Shown here piece after piece: positions 31,091-42,671 of a stretch of DNA of 64,000 nucleotides. This stretch comes from Pinus tabuliformis (Eukaryota; Streptophyta; Pinopsida; Pinales; Pinaceae): assembly GCA_031772625.1 (NCBI GenBank), contig CM062808.1, positions 145,430,605 to 145,494,604 on the forward strand, written 5' to 3'. Every line of letters begins with the position of its first letter. Position 1 is the stretch's first letter. The notes beneath the pieces are model-generated. The model saw only the letters and a list, made by a program, of their open reading frames with translations, did no database searches and had not been told where the DNA came from. Both the position numbers and the translations under genes were made by a program.

Positions 31091-31710
31091 ATTTATCAAT
31101 CTTCAAGCATACCCGAGACTATTAGATCTACAGATCTGATCATGCACCAAGGAGATCTTGACCCATTAGTCGATTTGTCTATAATACTCAAGTTTTTCCT
31201 TGATTCAAATGCAGCTATCACTCACCAACCGATCACAAGTATTTCAGATCTCACTCACCTTAAGATATTCAACACATGAGTGTCCTCCCAATGATCTCCT
31301 TCCCCTTTTTATAGTCTAGGCCTTTCTCAAACCATGGACCAAAACCATATAGATCCAATACTAGGGATCCAAAACTTTAGATGCAAAACCACGGACCAAA
31401 CCATAGGTTCAAAAGCATCGGACTAAATGCCATGGACTACCTGTAATATTTCCCACGTGCGCGTGATTTCCTCTGCATGAAAGTGTGTGAATTGGGGTCC
31501 ACACCTTTTGAACTGTGAACCTACGAACATGTCTGCACGTTCTAAATGATGTTCCTATGGATCTTGTCGATGACCACACCTTTTGATCGGTGCACTTGTG
31601 AACTTCTTAATTTCTTCATTCTTTGTAGGCTGATCATCAATCTTTGCTATTGACCTGTTGCACTATGATCTGTCATCTGTATGAGTTGCCATCAAGGACA
31701 ACACTTGAGC

Positions 31711-31738
31711 CATAATGCCAACAATCTCCCCCTTTGGA
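31711..31738 (-). repeat. Second polypurine tract and LTR edge inside the left G LTR
   Basis: CATAATGCCAACA followed by ATCTCCCCCTTTGGA, the same string found at the true LTR/internal junction (31910-31937). The copies are 199 bp apart. The right LTR has the degenerate copy TAATGCCAAAAATCTCCCCC at about 36971-36990. Confidence 0.75.
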
Positions 31739-31922
31739 CTTGATCGCAAAGCTAACTTTTCATACGAAGGACTGTCATTTGATTCCTTTGAGTTTTCCTA
31801 CATTTCATGTATTATGTCACATCAGATATCTCTTCTATAGATTCATCTGATTGTATATAAGTGAGATGTTCTTCTATGAGTGGGTTTCCATCAAGTACAA
31901 CACATGCATCATAATGCCAACA

Positions 31923-31935
31923 ATCTCCCCCTTTG
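31923..31935 (-). promoter_or_regulatory. Element G polypurine tract
   Basis: Minus strand AAAGGGGGAGAT directly before the 3' LTR of G. Confidence 0.8.
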
Positions 31936-33639
31936 GACTTGATGGAAACAACACCAAATCACTCTCCCCCTTTGAAATCAAGGGCAAAGGGAGGACCAAG
32001 ATATTCTCTATCCTTGATAAACATACCGCTATCCATACTCCCCCTGAGTGTCTGCTGAAATCTCAGAATGAGCTCCACCTTTGTATATGCCAAGGTGTAC
32101 CAATCTGTCCATGCTCCCTCTGAGTACATGCTGAAATATTTGCTTTGTTGAAGTGTGATGTTCATGCTCCCCCTGACTGTAAGTAATGTCTTCATACATC
32201 ATACATCACCTTCCTATCACCAAAGACTTATACATACATCCATCTCCCACCAAAATGGGGATATACCAAACTTGACTCATCCACCCAACCAAGTGGGGAT
32301 ACATCAAGGTTTACACATGATAACACATCATCCATCCCAGGCATAGTGGGGAGACCAACATAGGCCGTTACATGACCTTGATAATAAAAGAAATACATGA
32401 CTGAAATATTTCATCATCCTTCCTATGCATGGGAGTACAAATTACATCATATGACTAGAAGAGATTTCATCAAATGACTACAATATATAGAGACACACTA
32501 TTACATCATGAGTCTTGATATGACCTTTACATTGAATGATAGAGACCAAACATCTAAATAAGACCATGATAGTCATCAGCAACTATCATACATAGTGTAT
32601 GATTTTCTCTATAAGCATCTGCCAATGGCATCTAGACCAGCAACCTGTATATGTCCATTAGTGTAGATGACATCATCCTGTATCAACTTCATCGAGAATC
32701 ATTCATATTATATGTGAGAAATACCACAACCATCTCATCAACATCAAGATCTGCATGATCCAAGTATCATCACTTGGGAACATCTGCATCAATCAACATA
32801 TGTAAGTATCAATCTATCATTATATCATCATGTCTCTAATAATGCAACTTTGAGTAATCATCCATGAATCCAACACTATGTATCTTGAGCACAAGATCAT
32901 TTGTCAAGACTTATTGATATCATCAACAACAACAATCCTCATCCACATAAGCGCCAAGAATTATAGGAATCTTGCATCATAACTGTATTATATGATCTTT
33001 ATGCATATGATGACAGCAGCATATGAGTGACTCATCATCAAGTAATGAAGATGTGTATTCAAGCTTCGTACTTCTCTTTATGCAGATCACCATATATGCA
33101 TTAACAAAGAATCAACCACAAATCTGATCTGAACCCCAAGAATCATATGACAACAATATATAAGTCTCATCACCAAGAAGTACTAAACATAATGCCAACA
33201 ATGCATTATTAAAAGCATATGCTCCCCCTGAACCTGTGTCATCTGTTCACTGTTAGATCTGATCATGCATATATCAGCAAGAGGTATCAATGCATCATCA
33301 TCAAAAACACTTTTAATCTTCTTACAAATATCCAGACATTTCCACACATCATCAGAAGAATGTAACCATCATCAAACAGAGAAAATAATGGACTGAATTA
33401 GACCCTTATTCTTGAGCCTATCTCCACTGCTTTTCCTCAAACTATCATATACGCGACTGTGTAGTAACTAACTCGTGTATATAAGCATCTTCCCTTTATC
33501 AAACTTGCGTATGAGATTTAGGACACCGAAGTTTTACACTTTCAGCTCCCTCTGAGTCTATATATTGCGTTGTACCACATCTTTCTGTATCTACTTCCTT
33601 CTTCTTCCATATCTTCAAGTGTGATGATGTTTTCTTTTT
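31936..33639 (-). other. Element G internal non-coding region with repeated CTCCCCCTGA words
   Basis: About 1.7 kb between the zinc-knuckle ORF and the polypurine tract; a pol gene would be expected here but none is present. GCTCCCCCTGA or close variants recur (about 32037, 32110, 32165, 33220 and 33545), which on the coding strand are purine-rich runs like the polypurine tract. The rest is AT-rich with many CATCA words and no ORF with meaning. Confidence 0.55.
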
Positions 33640-34911
33640 TTAGTATGGTGTCCATACTTTGTTCTTGCATTCCTTTGCTATATGTCCAAGCTTGTTACAT
33701 TCATAAAATCTTACATGTTTCATATTCCTCCTGTAGCAATCAGCAGCTTTGTGACCAAACATATTGCAAGAAAAGAAATAACCATTAAAGTACCTAGAAT
33801 GTGATGATCTTTCTGCATGATGGTCTTGAACCACTCTTCTTCTGCATCTGGCTGCAACATGTCCAAGATTATGACATACATAACATTCAACCTTATTCAT
33901 TGGAGGAGTAAAAGATTTTCCTTGAAGAATTTATTTCCTTGGCTGTTGATGGGGTTGACCTCTCATTTCCTTGTTGAGCATTTCAGATTTTGCATTAGAG
34001 TTCCTTGTCTTACTTTGTGAACTAGATTCTCCTTCAACAGATTCATGAAAACCAAGACCCGTTTTGATAGTAGGAGAAATTTGACTACTAAGAATATCAT
34101 CCAAGATCTTAGTACTATCTTGAAATCGTAAGAGCTTATCCTTTTCTTCTAAGTTGTCTCTTAGAATATTTACCTTAGTCTGATGTTGCTCTTCCTTTTC
34201 ACGATAGTTCTTCTTCATGTCTTCTTCAACTTTCCTTCCTTCTTCCAAATGATGTCTTAGTTGAAGAACTTAGTTTTCTTGTTTTTCAAGAGATTGGAGT
34301 GGCTATTTATTCTGCTTCTTTGATTCTTCAAGATTTTCCTTTAGTGAGAGGATCGTAGCTTCAAGCTTTTCATAATAACTGGATCTATCTCTGAGTTTCT
34401 TGATTGTTGTGCTCCTTTCATTGACTTCATTTCTTAGTGATGTCACTTCATCCTGCAACTTCTAACATTGAACTACCTTGTCCTTGAATACCTTCTTTAC
34501 CTTGTTTCCTTCCTCTAGTTGATCTTTTAGTTTGGTAGCTTCTTCTTTGAAGGCACTTTCCCTTTTGTTCAATAGATCTTGTTGATCTCTAATTGTGTCT
34601 GTAAGCCTTTTAAATTCTTCCTCTATTTCATATCTTTCTTGCTCACCCATAAGAGAAAATTCAGTTGTTTCACTATCACTTTCATCATTTCCAAATGGAT
34701 AGAAAACTCTATCACCAGAGGATAACAAATTCATACCTGATAGATCATTTTCTTGTTCATCTTCATCATGAAGTGATTCTGAATTTGAAGTGCTTCTTCC
34801 ACATATTCCCCAATCGATACTCCCACTGTCATAGTTCTTCTGAGATGTCTTCTTCTTCTTAGGTGCTTTCTTCTTAAGCTTCTTTCCCATTGTTCTACGG
34901 ATCTCCTTCAA
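33640..34911 (-). pseudogene. Element G gag remnant: coiled coil and zinc knuckles
   Basis: One minus-strand frame of about 424 codons with a few stops (for example at about 34460 and 33930). It begins lysine-rich (K-K-L-K-K-K-A-P-K-K-K-K) only 27 bases from the primer site, so a normal gag N-terminus and capsid are missing. An acidic stretch follows, then long heptad-rich coiled coil (K-E-E-A-T-K-L-K-D-Q-L-E-E), then C-Y-V-C-H-N-L-G-H-V-A-A-R-C, a full CCHC knuckle. Two further knuckle-like motifs, S-C-N-M-F-G-H-K-A-A-D-C and F-Y-E-C-N-K-L-G-H-I-A-K-E-C, each lack the first cysteine. It would have bound RNA. Confidence 0.75.
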
Positions 34912-34937
34912 GCGATCAAGCTTCTACCAAAGGACCT

Positions 34938-34950
34938 GCTCTGATACCAA
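34938..34950 (-). promoter_or_regulatory. Element G primer-binding site (tRNA-iMet)
   Basis: Minus strand TTGGTATCAGAGC one base from the 5' LTR. It fixes the direction of the element. Confidence 0.88.
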
Positions 34951-34951
34951 T

Positions 34952-37180
34952 TGTTGGAAATAATACTGAGAGGGGGGGGGGGGTGAATTAGTATTATCAA
35001 ATCAATATAACTTTTTCATTTCCATATTCAGATTCATAAACCGTGTATAACCAGAGTACTTATGATTCAATTAATCCATTAAATGATGATCTTTAGTTAG
35101 TGCAACAAAACTTCATTAACCATATGAGCAGTAAACAAGTGTAGTAAAACAGATCATCACAGACAAGAAGCACACATGAACACCATGATGTAAGGTGGAA
35201 ACCCAATGTGGGAGAAAACCACCTGCTACAATATGTCTCTATCTTCTTTGAATTAGAAACTTCTTTTACAATGATTTTGTATTGGTGCAGTATTATACCA
35301 GTACGCAGGCTTCAACCTGCAGAATTCTACAACCTTCTCTGTTTCTCCAGGTTCTCCTAGAAGGGAGCTACAACCCCCTTTTCTCTTGTACTAGTCGATC
35401 CATTTACTAGTACGTAGGTGCAGGCATACTGAAATGCTCCAACCTTTACTCGTTTTCCAGCTGCTAGTGGAAGGAAGCTACCACCCCCTTAGCTCTTGTA
35501 CTAGCTGATGTACTAGTACGTAGGTGCCAACCTACAGAAGGCTACAACCTTCTTTTTCATCCTCCAGGTACCACATTTCATACATTTTCAGACTGGATAC
35601 TCCTGAAGAACAACACATAATTTGAAGGCCACGTTTCATCCAATTTTCATACTGGACCCATCAATACGTAATCAATCAATCTTCTAAATCACCCAATCAC
35701 CAGATCATTACATATACAAGGATAATATGTGTGTTAGATCTAGTCCATTAGATCACATAAAGGTAAGTCATTAAGAACTTGATCCATTCATCCATTAATA
35801 CTGAAGCTAAACATAATCATTCAATCAATCACTTCTCAAAATGTTGTTATTAGAACTCAATACCAGTAAGCAGACATTAATTCAGAACCTTGAACACAGC
35901 AGTAATAGACAAAATCAACTAAAACATATCTTCTTAGAAGTCTGCAACTTCACCAATAGGAAGCATGCGGGTATCCGCACTTTCTCCGTGTCGAGCCTGC
36001 ATATCATCGCACCTACGCCTCCGGCTCAACTGCGCACCTTCACATTAGCTACTGTAGTTTGCTTGCGCACACCTGCATCTGCACAGTCTTCAGATCTGCG
36101 AGTATTTGCACCTGCTGCTGTGGCTTGCCTGCGCACTTCCACACCTGCAGAGTCTTCTGATCTACGATTATCCGCACCCGCTGCTGCGGCTTGCCTGCAC
36201 ACCACCATGCCTACACATTCTTCTGATTTGTGAGTATCAGCACCTGCTGCTGCGGCTTGCATGTGCACCTCCGCACCTGCTGCTGTGGCTCGCCTGTGTA
36301 CCTCAGCACCTGCACCGTGTATGGACTGCATACCTCCGGGTATAGATAATTTATCAGTCATCAAGCATACCCTAGACTATCAGATCTACAGATCTGATCA
36401 TGCGCCAAGGAGATCTCGACCCATCAGTCGATTTGTCTATAATACTTAGGTTTCTCCTTGATTCAAATGCAGCTATCACTCACCAACTGATCACAAGTAT
36501 TTCAGATCTCCCTCACCTTAAGATATTCAACACATGAGTGTCCTCCAAATGATCTCCTTCCCCTTTTTATAGTCTAGGCCTTTCTCAAACCATGGACCAA
36601 AACCATATAGATCCAATACTATGGATCCAAACCTTTAGATGCAAAACCACAGACTAAACCATAGGTTCAAAAGCGTCAGACTAAATACCATGGACCGCCC
36701 GTAATATTTCCCACGTGTGTGCGATTTTCTCTGCATGAAAGTGTGTGAACTGGGGTCCACACCTTTTGAACTGTGAACCCGCGAACATGTCCGCACCTTC
36801 TAAACGATGTTCCTACGGATCCTGCCGATGGCCACACCTTTTGATCGGTGCACCTGCGAACTTCTTAATTTCTTCATTCTTTGTAGGTTGATCATCAATC
36901 TTTGCTACTGACCTGTTGCACTATGATCTGTCATCTTTATGAGTTGCCATCAAGGACAACACTTGAGCCATAATGCCAAAAATCTCCCCCTTTGGACTTG
37001 ATGGCAAAGCTAACTTGTCATACTAAGAACTGTCATTTGATTCCTTTGAGTTATCATGCATCCCATGTATTATGTCACATCTGATATCTATTCTATAGAT
37101 TCATCTGATTGTATATAAGTGAGATGTTCTTCTATGAGTGGGTTGCCATCAAGTACAACACATGCATCATAATGCCAACA
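34952..37180 (-). repeat. Element G 5' LTR (right copy)
   Basis: 2229 bp, paired with 29701-31922. It has a longer G run near its left end (GAGGGGGGGGGGGGTGAA) than the other copy, a common replication-slippage site, and the same 66-bp array and embedded second LTR edge. Confidence 0.92.
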
Positions 37181-38856
37181 TGTTTTTTATGCAAAGTGTT
37201 TTATTTTGGTGGGTTTGTGACATAGACAAATTGCGTCAGCAGTGGTGATTTGATGTTTTTGTCGTTTTCGAGAAGGCGGCAAGCGGGTTTCGTCGCACCG
37301 CTTATGGGAGGGAAATGGTTTTTAAGGATGACCATGCGATTCCACACACCTTTCGACACGTAGCATTGGCACTATTTGAAAACCGCTTCATATTGCACAT
37401 TAAAGGTCGACCAAAAGGCCTGTGCAATATGCGTGATGGCTGTCGGATTTGAGGGATCCGATCGGATGGTGGTCGGGGTGCTGAGGTGACTGATGGATAA
37501 CGGAGGGCGGGCCTGATATTAATTAAAGGATTTATTCATATCGGGGGCGATTTGATTGGTCACTGAGTTATTAATTAGTCCAGGTGACTAATTAATCCTC
37601 ATTTAATATGCCGAGGGTTTCGGGTTCTTGATTAACCACAGTTTGGTTAATTAATTCTATTTATTGACTTTGTTAAGGTTATAGTTAACCACAGGACGGG
37701 ATATGTAATTTATTTGGGATTTTAATAATAATATGGGTAAGGGGTAGTTTATTCGGGAGTTAAATAATAATATCAATTAGTAATTAATATGACTTTGGGG
37801 ATTATGAAATGTGCTAAGTAAAATTGTATTCTTCATGCGACATTTATAACTTAGGCCAATGATATATGAGGGTTTTATGTGGATAGAATATTTTAATTTC
37901 CCTAAGTAAAATAGGATTTTACTTAGGAAATTTTATATCAAGGGAATGAATGAATTTATGAAGGGGTAATTGTTGATGAAGGGGTTTTAAGCACTTTAGG
38001 TTTTTCCAATTATTGGGCCGAGCGTCTAGTCCCTCCAAAAGTCAGAGAAATGCTCTGAGCCCCTCCACTTTGGCAATTACCTTTAGTACATGGGGTAATT
38101 AGTGAAAATTTAGGGGAAGTGAGTGGGGAAGTTAATTATTGTGACTTTGAATGTTGATGTGCCTTCTATGTGATACATGCCTTTGCCTAGTGATTAAAGT
38201 ATAATATTTAAGCATTCAAACTTAACATTCACCACACATTTATTCTGCAGCCATCATCTACTTACCCTACCTACTTAACCTATCATTTTCACTTCTTTAT
38301 TACGGTGCACTTAGACTAGCAAACCCTTATCAAGATTTCTTTTCTTTTACACGAATTCCTATCTAAATATACACTTACATCCAAGGGCTCACATTAAACT
38401 GTTGAGCTCCTTTATTCACTCTACCTATCTATCTATCTGCCAAGATTAAATTGTTTGGTCAAATCTTTATTCTCTATATCTAACAACATGAAATTGAAAA
38501 CATGGATAACCAAGTTTAAGCTATTTGGTTACCATGGATTGTGGCATAGGTAACAAGTTGCACACAACCTTTATTATGCATAAAGTAAATAGTAGTGGCA
38601 TTTGGGCTTGCACACTTTCATGGTCTTTTCTTTTTGTTGGGGTTCATTTTCTTTCATTTTTTCAACCTTTTCTTTGTTTCTTTTTACCCTTTGATCTTTC
38701 TTTTAGGGTATACCCCCTTTACCTTTTTTAATTTTTAATTTTTTTGATTTTTTACAAATATGGAAAACCTTTGCACCAAGTAAAGGTATGAACATATTTC
38801 ATAACTAAGCCAAATCAATCATGATATATGACACCTATTGGTGTAGGGGCATAACA
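37181..38856 (-). other. Element F 5' region, no gene seen
   Basis: About 1.7 kb upstream of the F protein on the minus strand, beginning with the right TSD copy of G (37181-37185). It includes a perfect 11-bp inverted repeat CATATTGCACA/TGTGCAATATG (37389-37399 and 37421-37431) and TAATTAAT-rich stretches. If F is transcribed, its promoter should be here, but I cannot point to a definite TATA box. Confidence 0.4.
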
Positions 38857-39770
38857 AAGCGCATGGTGCAGCTAGGTGGTCCAATCTGGTTGAATCAAAT
38901 CCAAGGGATCCTGCGGTATTCTGAAGATCGTTTCTTTGACCTCCTATAATGCCTCATCAATACATTCAAATCCATCCTCGAAGATGAATGTCATCAAGAA
39001 TCCCTGTCACAAAACGTCCCACTCTTCAGTGCCATGGCGAAGCTCTGTCTCCAAGTACCAATTCATTGGTATTACATCCAAAGTATGACAGAACAAATGC
39101 ACCCACTTAGGTTGTGGCTTTGCTCCATAAGCTTCATCCCATTTTTCCAAATGATCGCATGGATCATTCCTTCCATCATATTTATCTGTCAATCGAACTT
39201 TCGTGCGACTAAATCACAATCTCATCATTTCTCTGTACACGCGCCGATCATTAAAAATCTCTTTGTGCATACCTCACGATCTTGCAAGTGTAAAGCGCAG
39301 TGCCAATAACAAGTGTTGGAAGTTATGCTTTTCTGACACTTCCCTTTCAAATGCATCCAAAAATTTATCTACGTTAGTTAAACCATCATAATAAGGAAGA
39401 ATTCTTACCTCCGACGATGCACAACAAGCGATTTAGTCATCATGTTATAGCGCAGCGTAGACACTTTGTGCAAATGATTCTTCCAATGTTCCAACTCCTC
39501 GTTTGAATCTGATATATAGGAACATTCGAGGTCCCATGCAATACATCCATCAGCTGTTAGATTCACCCAATCTTGAGCTCGCATTGTTATCTTGTAAATT
39601 TGGTCCAAATCATCGTCACTTTCACAATCACGGACTGGTTCAGTATAGTGCGGTCCTTCTGTAGGGTCCAAAGGTACTACTACGCGAAGTGGTTTCTTCT
39701 CAAATGTCATCGTCCGCTTCTTCAAATTTGTCACCCCACTCATGTCAGTGGGGATTGTTGTCATCCACAA
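38857..39770 (-). pseudogene. Element E gag-like domain
   Basis: Minus-strand gag-like region with frameshifts and stops. It reads L-P-Y-Y-D-G-L-T-N-V-D-K-F-L-D-A-F near 39395, then D-K-Y-D-G-R-N-D-P-C-D-H-L-E-K-W (about 39190), the C-H-T-L-D-V-I-P-M-N-W-Y-L-E stretch, and E-D-G-F-E-C-I-D-E-A-L-Q-E-V up to W-T-T near 38875. The pattern (Y-D-G-x-x-D-P-x-x-H-L, a W-Y and E-E-W-D-V-L) fits the retrotransposon gag domain. It lies 3' of the protease-like motif and 5' of RT (1-4228), an unusual order. No zinc knuckle is seen. Confidence 0.65.
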
Positions 39771-40181
39771 TCTCTATCACTTCAAAATCGGCCAACGTGT
39801 TCGCACTTTCAATATCCACTGTTACCCCTTGCAATATTCCCATGGGGATAATCTTTTGTTGATTTTCCATCCTTAATTGAATCAGAGACCACTGTAGCAC
39901 AGGTCTCCCCATTCTCTCCCACGTCTTTTTAGGAAAAACATTTGCATCTGACCCCAAATCTAGAATAACTTGATCCATTTCATACTCTCCTATCTACACA
40001 GTAAGCCTCATCTCACACCCTATTCTTACCTTATCCTTACCAATCTTTCTAACTATGTGCAATACCTTAGGAGCATTTTCTTTTCTAGCACATTTATTTA
40101 TCAGCCCTTGTAATCCTTTCATAGCTTTGCTATCGCATAGTAGCTTCATATAGGTCTCCAAGAAAGTAGTAAACATAGAGG
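39745..40181 (-). pseudogene. Element E protease-like region
   Basis: Minus-strand codons with R-I-G-C-E-M-R-L-T-V, then D-Q-V-I-L-D-L-G-S-D-A-N-V-F-P-K-K-T-W. This matches the start of retroviral-type aspartic proteases of gypsy elements (L-D-x-G-S/A-x-x-N), followed by G-I-L-Q-G-V-T-V-D-I-E. The second conserved hydrophobic-L-L-G motif is not seen; a small deletion seems to join D-D-N-N-P to T-D-M-S-G at about 39750. It is cut upstream at 40186 by the D insertion. Confidence 0.65.
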
Positions 40182-40186
40182 GATCC
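40182..40186. repeat. Putative target-site duplication of element D, left copy
   Basis: GATCC directly before the D LTR. The right copy lies beyond the window, so this is unconfirmed. Confidence 0.4.
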
Positions 40187-42232
40187 TGATGAGCCTCAGA
40201 AATGGGTAATTATATGGGCTCATTTTACCTCCTAACCTAGTCAAATCAACCATTCTCTTAGCTTATTGTATGATTTTTTGATTATATTTATGCTTATGGA
40301 GTGAGTTGAGTTAGTTATGATGCCATGTGGTTTAACATGTGTTTAATGAAGATTATTGTTGAATTCTGAGGTCAAAGTCAAAGATCTAGTGGACAAATGG
40401 TAGCAATAACTCGAAGTGGACAGGGGAGAGGACTTATAGGAGGGAATCCCCCTCATTTATTACTCCTCCACTTCGAATTCCCCTTCATTCAGCTCGGAGC
40501 ACAAACAACCAAATCAATGCACTAGGAGGCAGCCGAGCCAATGGAGGATGGCTGATGATTATCTCGAGTTTTGGGAGCCAAACCTCCCTGATTTTAAGGA
40601 AGCTATTGGTAGCCTCATTTGTATAAGTAGAGAGGCCTAGGGCCTCACTAGGGTCAGATTTTTTTTGTATTTTTACTTATGTAAACTATGCTCAACTTCG
40701 AGCTTATTTTTGTGACAGTTTCATGTAATCTTGTTATTGTTTTGATAATAAAGATGAAATAATTTTTGAGCTAGCACTGAGTCACCTCAGAGGGTTGAAG
40801 CTCTTAGGTTAGGGCCCAATCCAAGTAGCCAAGCTCCTCTTTACTTGTATTGATATGCTTTGTTTCAGTTTGTAGATTAGTTGCTGTTAGATGTATTTCT
40901 TTCATGATTAAGAATAGGTTTCTTTTGATGATTCAGTAGTTTGCTTCCATTTGTGCTTTCTAATGTAGGTTAAGCAGTGATAGAAAGAAGATTCAAAAGG
41001 CTAGCAACATTGCCTTGTCCTCTCTTCCTCCCTTTGGGACCATGATTTGAGGCAAAGACCCTCTTTCTACCCCAAAAACACAGATTTTCCTCATTCATAG
41101 GACTTCTAGTGTTTGCAGTTTTTAGTAGGTTCATAGTCCAGTTTCACTTTGCTTCAAATATTCTCCATCATGCTCACTTCTTTATTTGCAATAGTCTTCT
41201 TCCATGCTTGTCTTTCTTGCAGCGTTTCTCAGCATTTACTTTCAGAGATCATAGTTTAGACTAGTTTGATGCAAAATTCTGTTTTTCTAGATGCACTCAT
41301 TTCATTGCTTGTTTGATCTTATTGGTTGACTGGCAGTTCCCTTGCAGAAAATATCTTCTAGCAGTAGGTTATCCTGTCAGCCATAAAATCCTCTTTCTGA
41401 TCCATACCCCACAGGTTGCCAAAACCTCACCTCAATTCTGCCTTAGTTTTCTACATTTTTCCATAGAACTTCTTCCTCTCTCCTTGAGAAAACCCAATCA
41501 CCTTTCTCTCTCCTGGCGACTCCTGGTAGACCCTAAGTTCTCTAACACCTCATTCCAACATTAATCCACCTTTTCCATCCACTCTCGCACCCTCAAAATA
41601 ATGGAGACTACTCTCGGCCTCCTCTTGTAGACCTCCTCTAGATCCCTCGTGTCCTCCTGTAGACCACCAGAAGGCCACCTGCGACCTCCTAGGACCCATC
41701 CACACCATCCTACATCCTCTCAACTCCCAAAACCACCCTTCAACACCACCTATTCGTTGCCACCTTCACACACAATAAAATACATGCATATCAAATTCAC
41801 ATAAAAATCCAAAAATATGCTTTTTTCTTATTTACTTCCAAAAATAGCTTAAGTAGATGTTGTTTACTTCCTTGAGTAGGTAATGGCATTCATTTCATGG
41901 TTTTCATAGTGATTTCTGCAAAAGTAGGATTAGTTGGGTAATTAGGATTTACTAGGTTTGCTTTACATTTCAGTCTTTCTCCTTCCTGCCATTAGAATAA
42001 CATCTATCCTTCTTTCCTTTAATCACATATAAAGCTTCTTCTGAAATCCATAGAAGTTGGCTTGAGCTCCTAGTGATCTTGTGTTGGCTAACCAAGTCAC
42101 AACCTACAGTAAACTAGTACTTGTGCATACAACACCGTCGCTTCCAAGTTTGTTACGAACTACTGGGTTGATAAGAGTAAAGTAGGTAGCCCAAGAGTTG
42201 CAGCATTATTGTTGCAATACTGGCGCTCACCA
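40187..42232 (+). repeat. Element D 5' LTR
   Basis: 2046 bp from TGATGAGC to GCTCACCA; the ends are inverted complements at seven of eight bases. It starts at the point where the E reading breaks and stops 5 bp before the primer site. No ORF of note inside; it includes a run of CCTCCTGTAGACC-like words (about 41600-41700). The partner LTR is outside the window, so the limits rest on the ends and the primer site. Confidence 0.7.
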
Positions 42233-42237
42233 CTTTT

Positions 42238-42255
42238 TGGCGCCGTTGCTGGGGA
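42238..42255 (+). promoter_or_regulatory. Element D primer-binding site
   Basis: TGGCGCCGTTGCTGGGGA, one base different from the tRNA-Asp complementary site TGGCGCCGTTGCCGGGGA known from Athila elements. Confidence 0.85.
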
Positions 42256-42671
42256 AGCATCAGAGTATTCTGTGATTACTGCTTTCTTCTATTTACTATT
42301 GCAAAATTCTACTAATAGTTTATTTCAGCAAAAGTAGACTAGTCATTTCTTTTCCTTCAAGTTTTGTGTTTCCTTGCTTTCCTTTTCAATTCTGCAAATT
42401 TCATTTCAGCAAGAGTAGACTAGTCATTTCTTTTCCTTCAAGTTCTTCATTTCCTTGCTTTCCTTTCCAATTCTACAAATTTCAATTCAGCAAGTTCATT
42501 TCAGTTAGTTGCAATTTGTTTTGTTCAATCACTTTCAGTTTTGCAGGTACTATCAGTGTGGGGAAAAAGAAACAAAAACTATTGAAAAAGATTTCCTTTC
42601 ATGCCTTGTAGGAATAGAGATAATTTAGGAAAATTTAGGAAGAAGAAGAAGAAAACATCTCTCCTAAGCTA
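42256..42671 (+). repeat. Element D leader with 81-bp tandem duplication
   Basis: Leader between primer site and gag. AGCAAAAGTAGACTAGTCAT starts a unit at 42327, repeated at 42408 with a few changes, and a third partial unit starts at 42489: period 81 bp, pyrimidine-rich. No gene. Confidence 0.7.

Larger units (their letters stand above)
29701..31922 (-). repeat. Element G 3' LTR (left copy)
   Basis: 2222 bp. It matches 34952-37180 along its length with scattered substitutions. It carries the 66-bp tandem array (about 30720-31090) and, 199 bp from its right end, a second copy of polypurine tract plus LTR edge (31711-31738). Small ORFs inside come from the tandem array and are not genes. Confidence 0.92.
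29701..37180 (-). mobile_element. Element G: non-autonomous LTR retrotransposon, minus strand
   Basis: 7480 bp with LTRs 29701-31922 and 34952-37180 (TGTTGG...CCAACA), TSD TGTTT. The primer site (minus strand TTGGTATCAGAGC, 34950-34938) sits next to the right LTR and the polypurine tract (31935-31923) next to the left, so the element reads right to left. The internal 3.0 kb encodes only a coiled-coil and zinc-knuckle protein (34911-33640); no protease, RT, RNase H or integrase. The CTCCCCCTTTGGA-type tract and iMet primer site recall SIRE-like copia elements; that assignment is tentative. Confidence 0.92.
4229..38856 (-). mobile_element. Element F: large insertion in E carrying an unknown protein
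   Basis: Insertion in the gag-pol reading of E. Its ends are TGTTATCACTC at 4229 and GGGGCATAACA ending at 38856, a 6-bp inverted pair TGTTAT/ATAACA starting TG and ending CA. The flanking 5-mers (CAACA at 4224-4228 and AAGCG at 38857-38861) lie exactly where a 5-bp TSD should be but match at only two of five bases, so the TSD is decayed or the ends are misplaced. I could not find two matching LTRs near the ends, so its class is open. It carries one minus-strand protein and itself hosts A (5986-26257) and G (29701-37180). Confidence 0.5.
1..40186 (-). mobile_element. Element E: outermost Ty3/gypsy retrotransposon, split by nested insertions
   Basis: Minus-strand Ty3/gypsy element present as two blocks: 38857-40186 (protease-like motif and gag-like domain) and 1-4228 (RT, RNase H, integrase and a downstream ORF). 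The gag reading stops at 38857 just after a W-T-T motif. The block ending at 4228 begins with the next residues (L-E-C-Y-N-V), so the blocks fit together once F is removed. A second insertion, D, cuts E at 40186/40187. Neither LTR of E lies in the window. All frames carry stops, so it is defective. Joining the blocks is an inference from reading frame and from my memory of the family. Confidence 0.75.

Noticed and set aside
30743..31106. Overlapping ORFs of about 100 codons on both strands in the G LTR (and 35841-36449)
   Set aside because: They are products of the GC-rich 66-bp tandem array being open in several frames; the composition is repetitive and no ATG context or domain supports a gene.
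34965..34985. Long G run at the edge of the G LTR as a special structure such as a quadruplex
   Set aside because: Both LTRs have the run with different lengths, which slippage explains; there is one run rather than four spaced tracts.
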